Source of the DNA: Liquidambar formosana
Taxonomy: Eukaryota > Streptophyta > Magnoliopsida > Saxifragales > Altingiaceae
Assembly: GCA_039720395.1 (NCBI GenBank)
Contig: CM077831.1
Location: 14,748,982 to 14,812,981 of the forward strand
DNA length: 64,000 nucleotides
Direction of reading: 5' to 3'
Position numbers and translations under genes: made by a program. The first letter of the stretch is position 1, and each line of letters starts with the position of its first letter. This document shows positions 22,169 to 34,192 of this stretch, piece after piece. Below the pieces are notes generated by a model. It made no database searches, was not told the origin of the DNA, and worked only from the letters and a program-made list of their open reading frames with translations.

Positions 22169-23395
22169 ATGTCTGATAGCGATGGTCTGCTCTGTGCAGG
22201 TTTGTGCTCCTCTTTCTTTTCGAGTTGAATTTGAAGTTGAAGTTAAGTTGTAAATTCTTTTTTTTTTTTTTTTTTTTTTTTTTGATGTGTTTGGTTACTA
22301 AGACAATATGGTAGAAGAAGATACATTAATTTTTGAATCATAGAGCTTTTTCTATTAAGAGTTTTCCTCAAGTGATAAATAGGGTTTATGAGATAGGTTC
22401 AGTAATTAAATTTTAGAATTTTCAAGTGCTTGTGTGATTAGGTGTTTTTAAGACTTGATAATGGAGGTTTGTATTCATTACGTAATTTGTTATTTGTGAT
22501 TCTTATAATTTGGTGATTTAACACAAGCAATTGATATATACAAGCGAGGCCATGTTATTGATATATATAAGATTTCTCCGGTGCGTGGCTTTCTGTTTGT
22601 TTCTTTTGTTCTAGTCTATTATTCAGCTGCCTTTTGTTTTCCCTTTTTGCATTTGAAAGCTTGTGTTTTGAGATGATCTTCATCTGGGGCCTCTGTAGAC
22701 TGTTAAAAATTCCAAAAACTTTCTTAGTGATTGTGTACTCCTGTGACCATCGGGTGCCCTCCCCTGAATTTCTTTTTAAACTTTTCACTAGAAAATTTCT
22801 TGCTAGGTTGGAAGCTTCAAAAGTGCATCTATGGTTAGTTTGTCATGACTTATGAGGGACAGAGTTCATTTTGTTCAATAGGAAACTGAGCTAGGTTTCC
22901 TTAGCAGCAGGATCGACCTGAATTTTGTCATCCTATTGTCGGCCTTGAACACCTCTCTCTCTCTCTCTTTCACTAATAACAAAACAGTTTCAATTCAGTT
23001 TCTGTGGATTGAATCCGTGTTGTTCATTCCCAGTTGTGAAGCAGTTCATCCAAATAAAGGGGTGTTAATATCATGGCGTATTCGCGGCGGTTTGATTTCA
23101 TGTTCTACGAGCTGTGTAGGACAATGTTATTTTTGAATTCGACTAAGTACGCCCAATGTTCTTTGTGAGGCTCCAAGCGAAAGGCCAAAAGTATTGCCAT
23201 CCATCCTTTTTCTACTTTGAAATCAACACGCATGCTCAATTTGTTATTGGGTTTAGAAATCTTGTTCTTTTACCCAAGGGTTCATGATTTTTTTTTTTTT
23301 TAAAAATTTGTAAGGGTTTATGAATTTTATCTGTGCGTATTTTTTATGCTCCCCTTCTTAATTTCATTTCTTATCTGATGAATTCTATGCTGATT

Positions 23396-24308
23396 CATAG
23401 TTGTTAAAAGTGTGCCTCAGGCGCGCCTAGGTGCGAGGCACAAGCGAGCGCAAGGGGGGGCTTCGCTTTGGGCTAGGCGAGGCGACGTCCACTAGGCGCA
23501 AGAAAAGCGCGCTTTTTTGGGCTTTTCAAAGAGGTGCGAGGCCCATCGATGCAGCCCTCCAGCTCTAGCGGTGCAGCCGGCAGCCCTCGTCGAACAAGTC
23601 TGTACCTCCTGCTCCTCCTGCTCTTCTTCTTCTTCTTTTTCTTCGTCGTCGTCGTCGTCATCGAGAAGCTACTGTACTTCTTTGGTTTTTTTTTGGGTAA
23701 ATCTGTACTTCCCTCTTCCTTCTTCTCTGTTCCTTCTTCTCTCTTCTTCTTCTTCTCTGTTCCTTCTTCTTCTTCTTCTTCTATTTTTTGATTTGTGCTA
23801 TTTTTTGAGTTTCGAAAATAGTTCTGTTCTTTGTTCTTCTTTCTTCTTTTTTTTTCATTCTTCTCTGTTCCTTCTTCTTCCTTCTTCTTCTTCTTCTATT
23901 TTTCGATTTTTGCTTCTTCTCTGTTCCTTCTTCTTCCTCTTCTCTATTTTTTTTATTCTTCTTCTCTATTTTTTTATTCTTCTTCTCTGTTTGCCTGTTT
24001 GGTATTATAATTTGTTGGCCTACAAATTAACAAACTATAAAGTATAAACATCTAATTGTGGTTGTAAATTGTGATTTGTGACTTTGTGTGCTTTGTAGGT
24101 TTAGGATACTTAGGCTAGTTGTTACTTGTTAATTTTATATGTTTAAATTGATTATTTTTGTTAGCTGCATTTGATAAAATAGTTTTTATTTATTCTCTCT
24201 AAATTGTGCGCCTCACTTCCCTAAAGTCCATGCTTTTTCTTGCGCCTCACGCCTAGGCCCCGGGAGACCTTTGCGCCTTAGGTGCGCCTTGCGCCTTTAA
24301 TAACTATG
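23396..24308. mobile_element. hAT-type non-autonomous element (913 bp) with perfect 8-bp target duplication
   Basis: Terminal inverted repeats CATAGTTGTTAAA / (inverse) CATAGTTATTAAA lead into GC-rich subterminal sequence with GCGCCT/AGGCGC motifs at both ends. The 8-bp duplication TGCTGATT flanks it at 23388-23395 and 24309-24316. An 8-bp duplication and short inverted ends fit the hAT superfamily. The interior is a long pyrimidine (TTC/CTT) tract with no transposase. It sits in the second intron of the RPA12-like gene. Confidence 0.88.
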
Positions 24309-25108
24309 TGCTGATTTTTGCTTAACAGTTCAACTGAGGACCAATATTTGTCAATGATTCCAAGCACATATGTTGCTTCTTCCTTCTTCTTCTTCTTCTT
24401 TTTTTATTTTTTTTTTATTTTTATTAATTTTTTTTTAAATGTTAAGAATTAAAATTGATTGTAATTGCCAATTTGTTAAGTGCCACATTTCATTGCCTAA
24501 CATTAGACTTGTAGAGTATCTGGGTTTATTAATATTTGGGTTGATGATGAAGGGTAATGAATTTTGTGAGCTTAGAGTCAGAGAGGAGAATGAATTATAA
24601 GTGCGGTTATCATTTTCATTCAAAGAGAATGTTGAAAAAAATTAAAATTGATGAATGCTAATGGAGTATCCAGCAGTTCAAGTCTTGAGAGCGGCTAACT
24701 TTGACCAGAAATCAGAAGACCTTTTTAAAAAGATCATATAGGAAAAAACTTATCATCAAAGGAATTGAAAACATGTACAAAGTCCACTGGACAATATTTT
24801 AAGTTAGTTAGCTTGATGCTAGTTTTGATAATGATGATTGCCTAAATGGTAAAAAAAATTTCTTCCTTGTAGTTTAATTACAGGAGTATTATTCTCTTTA
24901 AGTTTATTTTGTGCCTTGTCTAGTGAATTGTCATTAGCTATCCAGTGGAAATTTTGAATTTATAGAAGATTACAATGCACAATTGTTTAACCAAACTCAA
25001 TGCTGGTTAATTTCTAATTGTAAGTAACTTGTGCCGCGCCATATAAGCCAGCATTGTGGAGGCTGTGTACAAGTAATGAGTTTAGAGTAGTGAGATTCTG
25101 TACCTTTT

Positions 25109-25139
<31 letters not shown>

Positions 25140-25520
25140 ATGGCTGAGGTCGTGAGATTCTGTACTTATGAAAACTTTATGAAAATTTTCCTGATCTTCA
25201 CCAAACTCAAGCAATGTCCTATTCATTTCATTGGGATGTTAATTTTTGCTTCTTGTTTGGCTTTCTTGTTCAATCATTCTTCCCACATTATAGTTTCTAT
25301 ATTCTTTCATATAATAGTAATGTAAGTGTGAATGTGATGTCTACATTGATTTTTAATTGGAGAGACATTATGCAGTTATAGCTGCTATTCATAATTCTAA
25401 TTCCCCAACATAATCCATTTGCACAACTATTTTCTAATAGTTATCCATCTAAGAAAAATTTACACTTTTGTGTGAATGTGTGTGTGAGATTAAAATTTGT
25501 ATGTATACTTGAAGTTACTT

Positions 25521-25732
25521 AGTGCCTATTTGGATGAGATTCTGGGAGACCCAAAATCTCTTCTGATGGCCCATAATCACTTTTAAAAGTGTTTGGATAA
25601 AAAATGAGAAAAGTGATTGTAAGCCCAAAAGAGATTTTGAGGCCAATTTGCTCAAGCTGCCTCCCCCCTGATTCTGATTCAGCTTCTGATTCTACTTCTG
25701 ATTCTAGTCTGAAGCTATCCCAAACAGGCACT
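25521..25732. mobile_element. MITE-like element, about 212 bp
   Basis: Inverted ends AGTGCCTATTTGG and CCAAACAGGCACT, with a central ACTTTTAAAAGT palindrome. Size and ends fit a hAT or PIF-type MITE. Target duplication is unclear. It lies in an RPA12-like intron. Confidence 0.65.
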
Positions 25733-26028
25733 TAATGGATCTTCTGTGTATATTTCAACGCTTGTGGTCTTGTCCTCATTTTGGAACCAGTTTCTATATT
25801 TTATTGCAGTTATGATATGGTTTGTTATATTTTTTTGCATGATGGCAATGTTTACAATTTTTTTATGTGCACAATGATTCCTCTATATGTAGTTGTTATA
25901 TATTTTCTATGCGTTTTGGTGTATTCATAACTAAATTGAAATTGTTTCAGAAATTTGTGGAAGAGAAATATGTCTCACTGCCACTGCTAAGGTATGCCTT
26001 CAATTGATATATTGACGCACTTGCATTG

Positions 26029-26322
26029 TGTTAAGTTTCCAACTTAAAAGCCTAAGCTTATAAGTGGAGGGCCCAAACAGGTATATGAAGACATGTCAAA
26101 CTCGATATTTAATCGATGTGGGATGTGGTATTTTCCAACACTCCCCCTCACATGCAGGCTTAACATAGGCCTATCACGTGGGCAACAAATACAGGCTCAA
26201 TAGGCCCAAGAACGACATGTTTTGATACCATGTTAAGTTTCCAACTTAAAAGCCTAAGCTTATAAGTGGAGGGCCCAAACAGGTATATGAAGACATTTTA
26301 AACTCGATATTTAATCGATGTG
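26029..26322 (-). mobile_element. TRIM-like miniature LTR element with truncated 5' LTR
   Basis: On the minus strand an LTR (26231-26322, incomplete) ends AACTTAACA and is followed directly by TGGTATCAAAACATG, close to the initiator-Met primer site. Next come an internal region of about 90 bp, a purine tract TGTGAGGGGGAG, and a full LTR of 112 bp (26029-26140, TGTTGG..TTAACA). Flanking GCATTG at 26023-26028 and 26323-26328 looks like a target duplication, even though one LTR lacks its outer about 20 bp. Confidence 0.75.
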
Positions 26323-26470
26323 GCATTGGTGACAAGTTATTATGACTTGCAATACTGCGGTGACTTAATTGCATGATGAAAAGCAGTAATTGTATAACAA
26401 TACAACTTATACAATACATTTTATTTATGTATATGTCAATCAAAGATTTATCTATATATCTATCTATCTA

Positions 26471-26506
<36 letters not shown>

Positions 26507-26579
26507 TTTTTGTTTGTGTGTGTCAAGAGACACACTTGTTTGTTTACGTAGCTGACATCAATATTTGACAAGGACCGAT

Positions 26580-27085
26580 GGCTGGACCCCGGGGGCTAAT
26601 TAGGACTCACTGCAGGTCGGGGCACTAAAACTCCCTACCTCGGCCAATTCCATTGGGACAAGTTGAGGATCTTTGATTAGTGGCTAGAGTAAGGGTTAAC
26701 TGAGCTAGTTGTGTGGCTTGCCTCATAATCAGGGAAATATGTCTTCTACCTTGGTCACCGTCGAGGACGAGGTTCATATTGTCCATGGAACACAGGCTAT
26801 GCACAATGCGGGCTCATAGACTTGCAGCTGTAAAATATCATAAGCACCATAAGTGGGAAGGGAATTCAAACAATAGAATTCCGTCAGACCAGGGGGGGTG
26901 TTGGGGACACGACGCGGGCTATATTTCTATATAAAGGCCATCCATGAATAACTTTGAAATTATAAGAACCATGATCATTTCTACTCTTTGGATCCTCTCT
27001 TCTTGCCACACCTCAAGATCCTCTCTTTTCCTCCTAATTTCTCTGGAATTTCGTTCTCTTGGCTGCTGAAAATATTGCGGAGCTA
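26580..27085 (+). mobile_element. Possible LTR-retrotransposon 3' fragment
   Basis: A purine tract CCAGGGGGGG (about 26890) is followed by TGTTGGGGACACGACG, which looks like a polypurine tract and LTR start. A TATA box (CTATATAAAGG) lies at about 26928-26938. The LTR end and any target duplication were not found. It lies in the intron before 27353. Confidence 0.45.
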
Positions 27086-27785
27086 CTTGATTTCCCACTT
27101 ACTAAGTTTATATGTGTATCTCTTTGGTCGTTTCAGTGAATATAGAGTTATGCCTTTTCAATTTTAACTTCTTGGTAACCTTATTTCAGCATCTACATAT
27201 TTGCCTTAGGAATTGATTGGTTTATTTAACGAGAGGAAAAAAAATGACTCAATCAATTTGTATTCAACTTTTTCCTTTTTTCCTTTCTGCACTATTATTC
27301 TTTATGATGTCGAGTCATTTTTTTTTCCACATATGCACATGTTTTGTTCCAGGATATTCAGAGGGAGCTGGGCATAAAGCCATTTGTGAAAGCGGGTGGC
27401 CTTTATATTGATTTTGATGGAAAGGAGGAAGTGCGACATGCGACGGTGAGTGAAATTTACAATATTGACCTGCGGGTGGGGTGGTGTTCTGATTCTGATG
27501 TAAATTGTTCTCAAATTATATGACCAACAGACGAGAAGAACATGTGAAAAATGGGGACACCCCGAGCTTGAGTATTACACCAGACAAGTAAATCCTGCTA
27601 CCATTTTACACACATTTCCTTCAACTTAGCTCATCTTTTGATCACATCTTTTCTTTTGGACTCTGTTTGAATCTTATTGTTCTTTTTTCTTTTTCTCATT
27701 CATTCTAAAGACGAGATCGGCAGATGAAGGGGAGACTGCTTTCTATCATTGCCGCAAATGTGGACATAGGTTCAAGGAAGGATAA

Positions 27786-28700
27786 GGGAGTTATTTAAGG
27801 TCCCTACTGGTGACTGGTTTATGGACTGATGAGAAAGACGAGAGCAATGTTTCTAAGATGTGGAAACCGTCTGAAAGAAAAGGAAGGAAAAATCTGTATG
27901 TGGTTCTTCATTTTCCTCCAGGCTGTTTCGTTTACATCATAATTGGAACTTTTAAGTACAGGTTCATGATTGATTGAGATTCTGTTTTAAACTTAATGCA
28001 CAAATTTGAAAAGTATGCCATTTTTTATGCCACAATTTCAGAATACTCTGTTTGTGCTTACGACCTATTTGGAGCCATAACCACCTTATTTGTATTTCTC
28101 CAATTGTCTAGTCATGAGTGCTGCTTTGGTGGGTGAGTCAGAATTTGCATACAATTTATATATAGAGTCCTTCTAAATGAGGTGCACCTTATGCAAAATT
28201 GCCTCAAGTGACCTTTTTTCATTGTTAGATCTATTGAACGTCTAGGATGCAAAAGGGACATTAAAAACAAGTAGAGAATTAGTTATCTAATGGCTATGTT
28301 TTTCCAGCTAGAGGGTCAACAAATTCAGGTCGATCCTGTTGCTAATGACTACATCATAAGTATTAAATGGGTCCATTTTGATACCCATTTGTTGATATTA
28401 AATGGGTTCGTTTTGTTCAATAGGAAACAAATAGGGGTTCTAGCCTTCTAGGAATGGCCAACTGAGCTAGGTTTAATAGTGAGGTTTGTTCCATTTTTTG
28501 GGCATAAATGATACTTGCTAAGAATATAAGAAAAAGTTCAAAGACCTTTTATCCAGGGGTTGGGGGTGGTACACATGAACATTGTGAACTATATTTCTAT
28601 TGTTTTTCAAATCTGAAATCAAAACTTCTGAAGCCAAATAATTCTGATTGAAAATTTAGGAACTGAGATTTACTCTATAGTAAGATAGAAATGAGGTTAC
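27786..28700. other. 3' flank of the RPA12-like gene, no gene seen
   Basis: AT-rich sequence. Segments at 28321-28345 and 28407-28474 repeat, in inverted and direct order, pieces of 22865-22926 in the RPA12-like intron. Nothing coding is recognised. Confidence 0.5.
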
Positions 28701-28742
28701 TTTTTTTTTTTTTTTTTTATAACGATCTAGGTTATATGAAAA

Positions 28743-30551
28743 TCAAAAATTGGAATCAACCAAAAATTGATCCCTAATACAATCAGGTACCTCTTCAATC
28801 CAAACACAAAGATCTTCAATAAGCCTAGCATGACGTGCGAGACCATGTCCCACCATATTACCTTCACGCCGAATATGAGAAAAAGACACCTCAGTAAAAA
28901 ATTGAGCCGCATCACTTAAAATATCATCAGTGATGAGTCCCAACGGAGTCAACAATTTCTCAGCTGCAAGAATTGTGTTAGTCACCTCCAAACTATCCCC
29001 TTCCACGTCGACGGAGTGTAAGCCCAAGTCATGCGCTAATCTTATGGCAAAACGAATTGCTATAGCCTCCACCAATGTTGCCGTAAAAGAACTAGCTAGA
29101 AGTTTAGATGCCGCAGCAATGGCATGGCCCTCCCAGTCCCTGATCATAACTCCAAACCCAACAGCATGACGATCCGCAAAAATAGCTCCATCAACATTAA
29201 TTTTGAAGATGCCAAACCACGGCAGTTGCCATCTAACAGGAAGTCACGAGACAGCCTGCTCCTGGCCCTCCGCCACTACAGAAAACTCCTTCCAAACAGT
29301 AGCCGCCCTCTCAACAATCGCGCTGGCCTCATCCCTTATGCCATCAAAAACAGTTCGATTCCTTCCCTGCCACAGTGCCCACATTATCATCAAAAACAGG
29401 GGAACCCAATCCTTGGTCATAAACTGGTGAATGTCATCAAGCCACATACTGACATCTATGGGCGGAACTCTACCAGCCCACCCACCCAAACCACTGCACT
29501 GCTAGACCCGCACAGCAAATCTACAGTTTTTAAGAGTATGGATAATGGTTTCTTCATCTTGCCCACACAGCGAACACAATGGATCGACAGGTATATGGCG
29601 TCTCGCAAGAGAGGCTCTCGTCGGCAAAATCCCCTTAACAACTTGCCACACAAACAGCTTCACCTTATTAGGAATGGGTTGTGACCAAACAAAGGTACCC
29701 ACACCAGTACTACCGTTACCAAAACTAGAGCCCTCCCTTGCTAGATCACTACGGCGTCTTCGTAGTGTGTCAATCTCCAACATATATGCACTCCGGACCG
29801 TATAGGTACCCTTTGGATGGTAATGCCACATCGACCTATCCTCAGGTAGCCTGTGGCTGAAGGGAATATCACAAATTATAGCTGCTTCATAGGGCAGGAA
29901 GATACTATTCACCAGTGGTTTCGTCCACTCTTTCTTTTCGGCATCAATTAAATCACTAACCATGGCACCCTCAGGAAGAATCCGTCTAGGTGATGTTACC
30001 TTGAAAGTGACAGGGGTGGGTAACCATTTCTCTTGCCATATGCTGACAGACTTTCCGTTCCTTATGCGCCAACGAACACCTCTGCCTAACAACTCTTTAG
30101 CCCCCCAAATGCTTCACTAAGAGAAGCTTGGATTCAATCCGAGATTTGAGTTAAAAAAGTTACAATGGGGAAAATACTTTGCCTTAAGCAATCTAGAAAC
30201 AAGTGAATGCTCATTGATTAAAAGCCGCCATGCCTGTTTGGCTAGCAAGGCTTTATTAAAAGCGCTAAAGTCCCGAAAACCCAGCCCACCATCTTTTTTA
30301 GAAAAACATAAGAGGTCCCATCTCAACTAGTGAAGCTTTCTTTCGTTGGCCTTTTGCCCCCACCAAAAATTGCTAATCACAACCTTCATTTCTTCGCATA
30401 GAGACAAAGGAACTTTAAAACAGCTCATAGCGTAGGTGGGAATGGCCTGAGCTACTGCTTTAATTAAGACTTCCTTCCCAGCCTTCGACAGAAGTTTCTC
30501 CTTCCAACTTTGCAATTTCTTCCAAACCCGTTCTTTAAGAAGACCAAACAC
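28743..30551 (-). pseudogene. LINE RT C-terminus, zinc-knuckle-like domain and RNase H
   Basis: Pieces read in order: LQSWKEKLLSKAGKEVLIKA and FWWGQKANERKLHW-like motifs (30327-30551), then GGLGFRDFSAFNKALLAKQA (30117-30326). Next comes the zf-RVT type domain with FVWQVVKGILPTRASLARR and CSLCGQDEETIIHTLKNC (29502-30092). RNase H follows at 28743-29169 (VEAIAIRFAIRLA, VEGDSLEVTN). The frames are separated by stops. Confidence 0.9.
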
Positions 30552-30589
30552 TTCCCGCCTGGATTTACCAATCAGTGTAGGAAGGCCTA

Positions 30590-32264
30590 AATACTTGCCA
30601 TGATTTCCTTCTTAAGAGATGCGCAAAATGCTACGGAGAGTAGTACGCATATCGCGGGCAGTGTTAGTACTAAAGAAAATAGACGACTTATCCAGGTTAA
30701 CTTGTTGACCCAAGATAGCCTCGTATTGATGTAGAGCATCCATTATAACATGACCCTCTGCCTCCGTAGCCTTACCGAATAAAATACTATCATCTGCAAA
30801 AAATAAGTGGGAAATCTTCGGACTTCCTCTGCATATAGAAACCCCTGTCAGCCTATTCTCCCTTTATGCGCTCATTAGCATAGCGGTCAAACCCTCGGCA
30901 ACAAGAAGAAATAAATAAGGCGAGAGGGGATCCCCTTGGCGGAGACCCCTAGAAGGTTGAAAGTAACCACAATGGTTGCCATTGAACACCACCGTATATG
31001 ACACCGTACTAACACAAGACATGATCAACTGAATCCATATCAGGGAGAAACCCAACTTAGCCATGATTCTATCTAGAAATGCCCATTCCACCCTGTTATA
31101 CGCCTTGCTCATATCAAGTTTCAACGCAAAAAAACCATCCTTACCCATCCTTTTATTTTTTAGAAAATGCATCAGCTCAAAAGCTACTAACACATTATCG
31201 GTAATAAGACGGCCTGGAACAAAAGCACTCTGACAAGGCAAAATAATCTGAGGTAAAATGGTCTTAAGACGATTGGCCAAAACTTTTGCAATTATTTTGT
31301 AGACCACATTACACAAACTAATGGGGCGGTACTGGGTTATAAACTCAGGACTATCCGTTTTAGGGATCAGAACAATATGTGTGTAATTAAAATTCTTTAA
31401 CATGGGACCACCCCTAAGGAAAGCAAGAACGCCCTGGGTAACATCTGGCCCGACAATGTGCCAATATTCCTGAAAAAAGAGAGCCGACATACCATCTGGA
31501 CCAGGAGATTTGCTAGGATGCATTTGGAACAACACGTCACGTACCTCATGAGGATGGAACTCCCGTGTAAGGGCCAAATTCATCTCATCGGTTACGCGAT
31601 GCTCTACCCCACTGAGAGCACTGTCCGAAATTAAAGGATTAGAAGACGTAAAAATATTCGTAAAATACTCAACCACCATACCTTCAATACGCTCCTCATT
31701 ACTCTGCCATTGCCCCTGATTATCCTTAAGACCCTTAATCAAATTTTTCCTTTGGCCCTGTGAAGCTTTTGCATGAAAATAAGCTGTATTCCTGTCCCCT
31801 TCCTTCAACCAAGCGATACATGAGCGCTGTCGCCACATAATTTCCTCCCGAGCCAAGACTTCATCCAACTGTTGCATAATACGTTTCTCCTCAACAATAG
31901 CTTGATCATTGCCTGGTCCCTGCTTAACAGCTCTAAGTTGCTTTCTCAATGTCTTTAGCTGTCTATGGACATTTCCAAACTTAGAATGATTCCATGCGGA
32001 TAACTGCATTCTAGTGTTTTTAATTTTCTCGTTTACACAAAACATAGCAGATCCCGAACCCATCGTAGTCCAACCCTCTTGAACAATCTGCTCGCATTCC
32101 TCAGATCTAACCCACATAGCCTCAAACCGAAATTGTTTCTTTTTCCTACCTAACCGCACTCCTGTACCATCCGTATCAATCAGAATAGGGAGATGGTCTG
32201 AGGCACTGCACACAAGATGCTCCACATAGGCAAAGGGAAACAAATTGCTCCACTCCGTGGACAC
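30590..32264 (-). pseudogene. LINE reverse transcriptase
   Basis: A long open segment (30864-32264, 466 codons) shows the L1-type RT: HPSKSPGPDGMSALFFQEYW, YRPISLCNVVYKIIAKVLANRL, QSAFVPGRLITDNVLVAFE, LDMSKAYNRVEWAFLD and GLRQGDPLSPYLFLLVAEGL. The catalytic box FADD (SHLFFADDSILFG) lies in another frame at about 30790-30830, so a frameshift separates palm subdomains. It would copy its own RNA at the target site. The continuous stretch implies moderate age. Confidence 0.93.
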
Positions 32265-32267
32265 CAG

Positions 32268-33896
32268 TGTTGGGAATCATACAAGAGGGAAAAATAGAAG
32301 TGCGGAATATAAAAATTTTCCCTTTGATTCCACAGCCCATGAATCTAACTATGCATATACAAAATCAAACCCTAGCTATGAAGAGGGTTAGAACACTTAC
32401 AGAATTTTTGATGATTCCGAACAGTGGTATCAGAGCAGCCCAAGTGTGCTGCCTCCAACGGTATCCACACCTAGCTAGAGCTTCAAGTCTTTTCCTTCTT
32501 TTCCCTTGTTGTTGCTAGTGTAGGAGAAGAGAGGAGAGAGAGAGAGGGGGCTGGAAAATCTGGACAGCCCCTTGGGATTTCAACTTGTGATGATGTCACA
32601 CATCATAGTGTGACTTATATAGTCCACACTAAGGGGGCCGGCCCTAGGGGGAAACCCTATTAGGGTGTGATGCAATTTCTCTAAATTGCACAATAACCCC
32701 TATAAATTATATCAAATATAAATAGGCCTCAAAGAACTATTCTTTATGCACTCATACCCTTTCTCTCATAGACTTTAAAGCTCATCTTGCATGATCAGTG
32801 TGTGACCCATTGGGTTCACATCATCAAGTAGTAGGAATAGCACGAGGTGTGCACAATGGAACTCTTTCCATTTAGGGTCTAATTGGAACTCCTTCCAATT
32901 CCCTAATTGATTATAACTCACTTATATCAATTAGGGCTTCTACTAACCATGAATAACACCTAGCATATGGTTCATGGTGTCGTCCTTAATGAAGTGAATA
33001 TGTATCTATCAAAGAACCCTTCTGTTATAGTTTATAGGTTACAATTGCATCCTTCCATTTACACAATGTCTCCAATTGAACTAATAGGACATGGAAGTCT
33101 GTCAAGTCCCTAGTTCAATTACTTTATACTCATTCAAAATATCAACTCAATGATGAACTTATGGAAACTCCTTTCCATATTCACACTGCCATGGCCATGG
33201 ACTGAATGAGTTATATTATGAATGCTATATGAGACATTCTCTCTCTTTTTCCTGAGAGTAATGGATTCCTTGTTGATCACTCACATGCCTTCATACACAT
33301 AGCAATAGGGCCAATGAACACCTTTACAGACCCATGAATAGAATCTGCACTTAGTGTTATCAAACTTCTAAAGCTACATGCATAAGGTAACTATGGTGTC
33401 TCAGGTCTAAGGATTACTTGTACCACTATAACATTGAGAAACTGATTGACAGGCAAGTTAAAACTCCATTCAGTTTATCTCAAATCTTTGGTCACATTCA
33501 GTGTACCTATTCTATTAACAGGCACCCACCTGTTGGTTGTAGTGTCTCCACACAAATAGCTTGAGACCAGCTATCCTCCTATAGAGTCAACCTAACAAGT
33601 GCTAGTCCTATGGTTCATTACTGTCCATCATAGTGAACCTTCAACTAGGAATGATTTAGGAGTTTAGTACAGAGATATATTTACAGTCTCATAATTACAA
33701 CTCTTTGTAATTCAATATTCTCAACTCTAACTCCTTGGACATATTATGTAAATATAAATGATGCATACAAACATAATAGAATAAGCCCTTTTATTAAATC
33801 AATAATAAATGTGACATACATAAATGAAATCAAATGATTGTTCCTTTATCCCTAAACAATCATCTCTATGATTGGCTCTAGGGCATAACTCTAACA
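32268..33896 (-). repeat. Solo LTR (1629 bp), Angela-like copia type, inside the LINE
   Basis: Bounded by TGTT..AACA and a perfect 5-bp target duplication ACCAG (32263-32267 and 33897-33901). On the minus strand it starts TGTTAGAGTTATGCCCTAG, which resembles LTR starts of the Angela/BARE copia group. No coding region is present, so it is a recombination product (solo LTR). A TGGTATCAGAGC motif on the + strand at 32425-32436 inside the block is unexplained. Confidence 0.82.
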
Positions 33897-33920
33897 ACCA
33901 GGCCCTATCAAGTCTTTCTC

Positions 33921-34192
33921 TTATGCACTCCTCCCTAACCTATTATTACACCACGTGAATTTAGGACCCTGAAACCCCAAGTCCCGAAAATTACACCTTG
34001 AAATAGCCTGACGAAATCTCTCATCTGCCACTCCGCCCGCGAAACTCTCCCACATTTTTCCTCTGCTGTAGTAATCTCGTTGAAATCTCCCACACATAAC
34101 CAAGGTAGACCAGAACGAGAATTAAGCATAACTAACAAATCCCATGATATATTGAGGTTATTATTGTAATTATTGAGTCTTCTTCTGTTCAT
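33921..34192 (-). pseudogene. LINE endonuclease fragment
   Basis: Contains LPWLCVGDFNEI and GFQGPKFTWCNNR, typical C-terminal motifs of the apurinic-like endonuclease of plant LINEs, read in two frames. The segment GDFN contributes catalytic residues. The N-terminal half is absent. Joining it across the solo LTR to VSTEWSNLFPF needs a 1-nt frame change. Confidence 0.85.

Larger units (their letters stand above)
22169..27785 (+). pseudogene. RNA polymerase I subunit RPA12-like gene, probably inactive
   Basis: Six candidate exons read as one plant RPA12 (TFIIS-type zinc-ribbon subunit): 22169-22199 (MSDSDGLLCA), 23112-23190 (LCRTMLFLNSTKYAQC), 25951-25991, 27353-27445 (DIQRELGIKPF), 27531-27587 (CEKWGHPELEYYTRQ) and 27711-27785 (TRSADEGETAFYHC, KCGHRFKEG, stop). 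Exon phases agree at every junction from exon 2 on, with GT/AG borders. RPA12 supports RNA cleavage and termination by Pol I in the nucleolus. Three defects suggest a pseudogene: TGA at 23166 in place of a zinc-ligand Cys, Arg after the conserved LC where Gly is usual, and Trp for the second Cys of the third C-x2-C pair. Exon 1 and its junction are uncertain. Confidence 0.8.
28701..34192 (-). mobile_element. L1-type LINE, 5' truncated, split by a solo LTR
   Basis: On the minus strand: endonuclease fragment (33921-34192), reverse transcriptase (about 30590-32264), C-terminal zinc-knuckle-like RT-associated domain (29502-30092), plant-type RNase H (28743-29169) and a poly(A) tail seen as T18 at 28701-28718. 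This is the plant L1 layout with RNase H. The endonuclease N-terminus is missing, so the copy is 5' truncated. A solo LTR occupies 32268-33896. Confidence 0.92.

Noticed and set aside
23517..24047. Open frame of 176 codons rich in Ser, Phe and Leu
   Set aside because: It is a translation of the TTC/CTT tract inside the hAT-type element and has no domain.
26241..26555. Short open frames over the TRIM element and TATA microsatellite
   Set aside because: They are composed of repeat sequence with no domain.
29124..29684. Open frame of 186 codons on the + strand
   Set aside because: It is a shadow of the minus-strand LINE RNase H and zinc-knuckle region.
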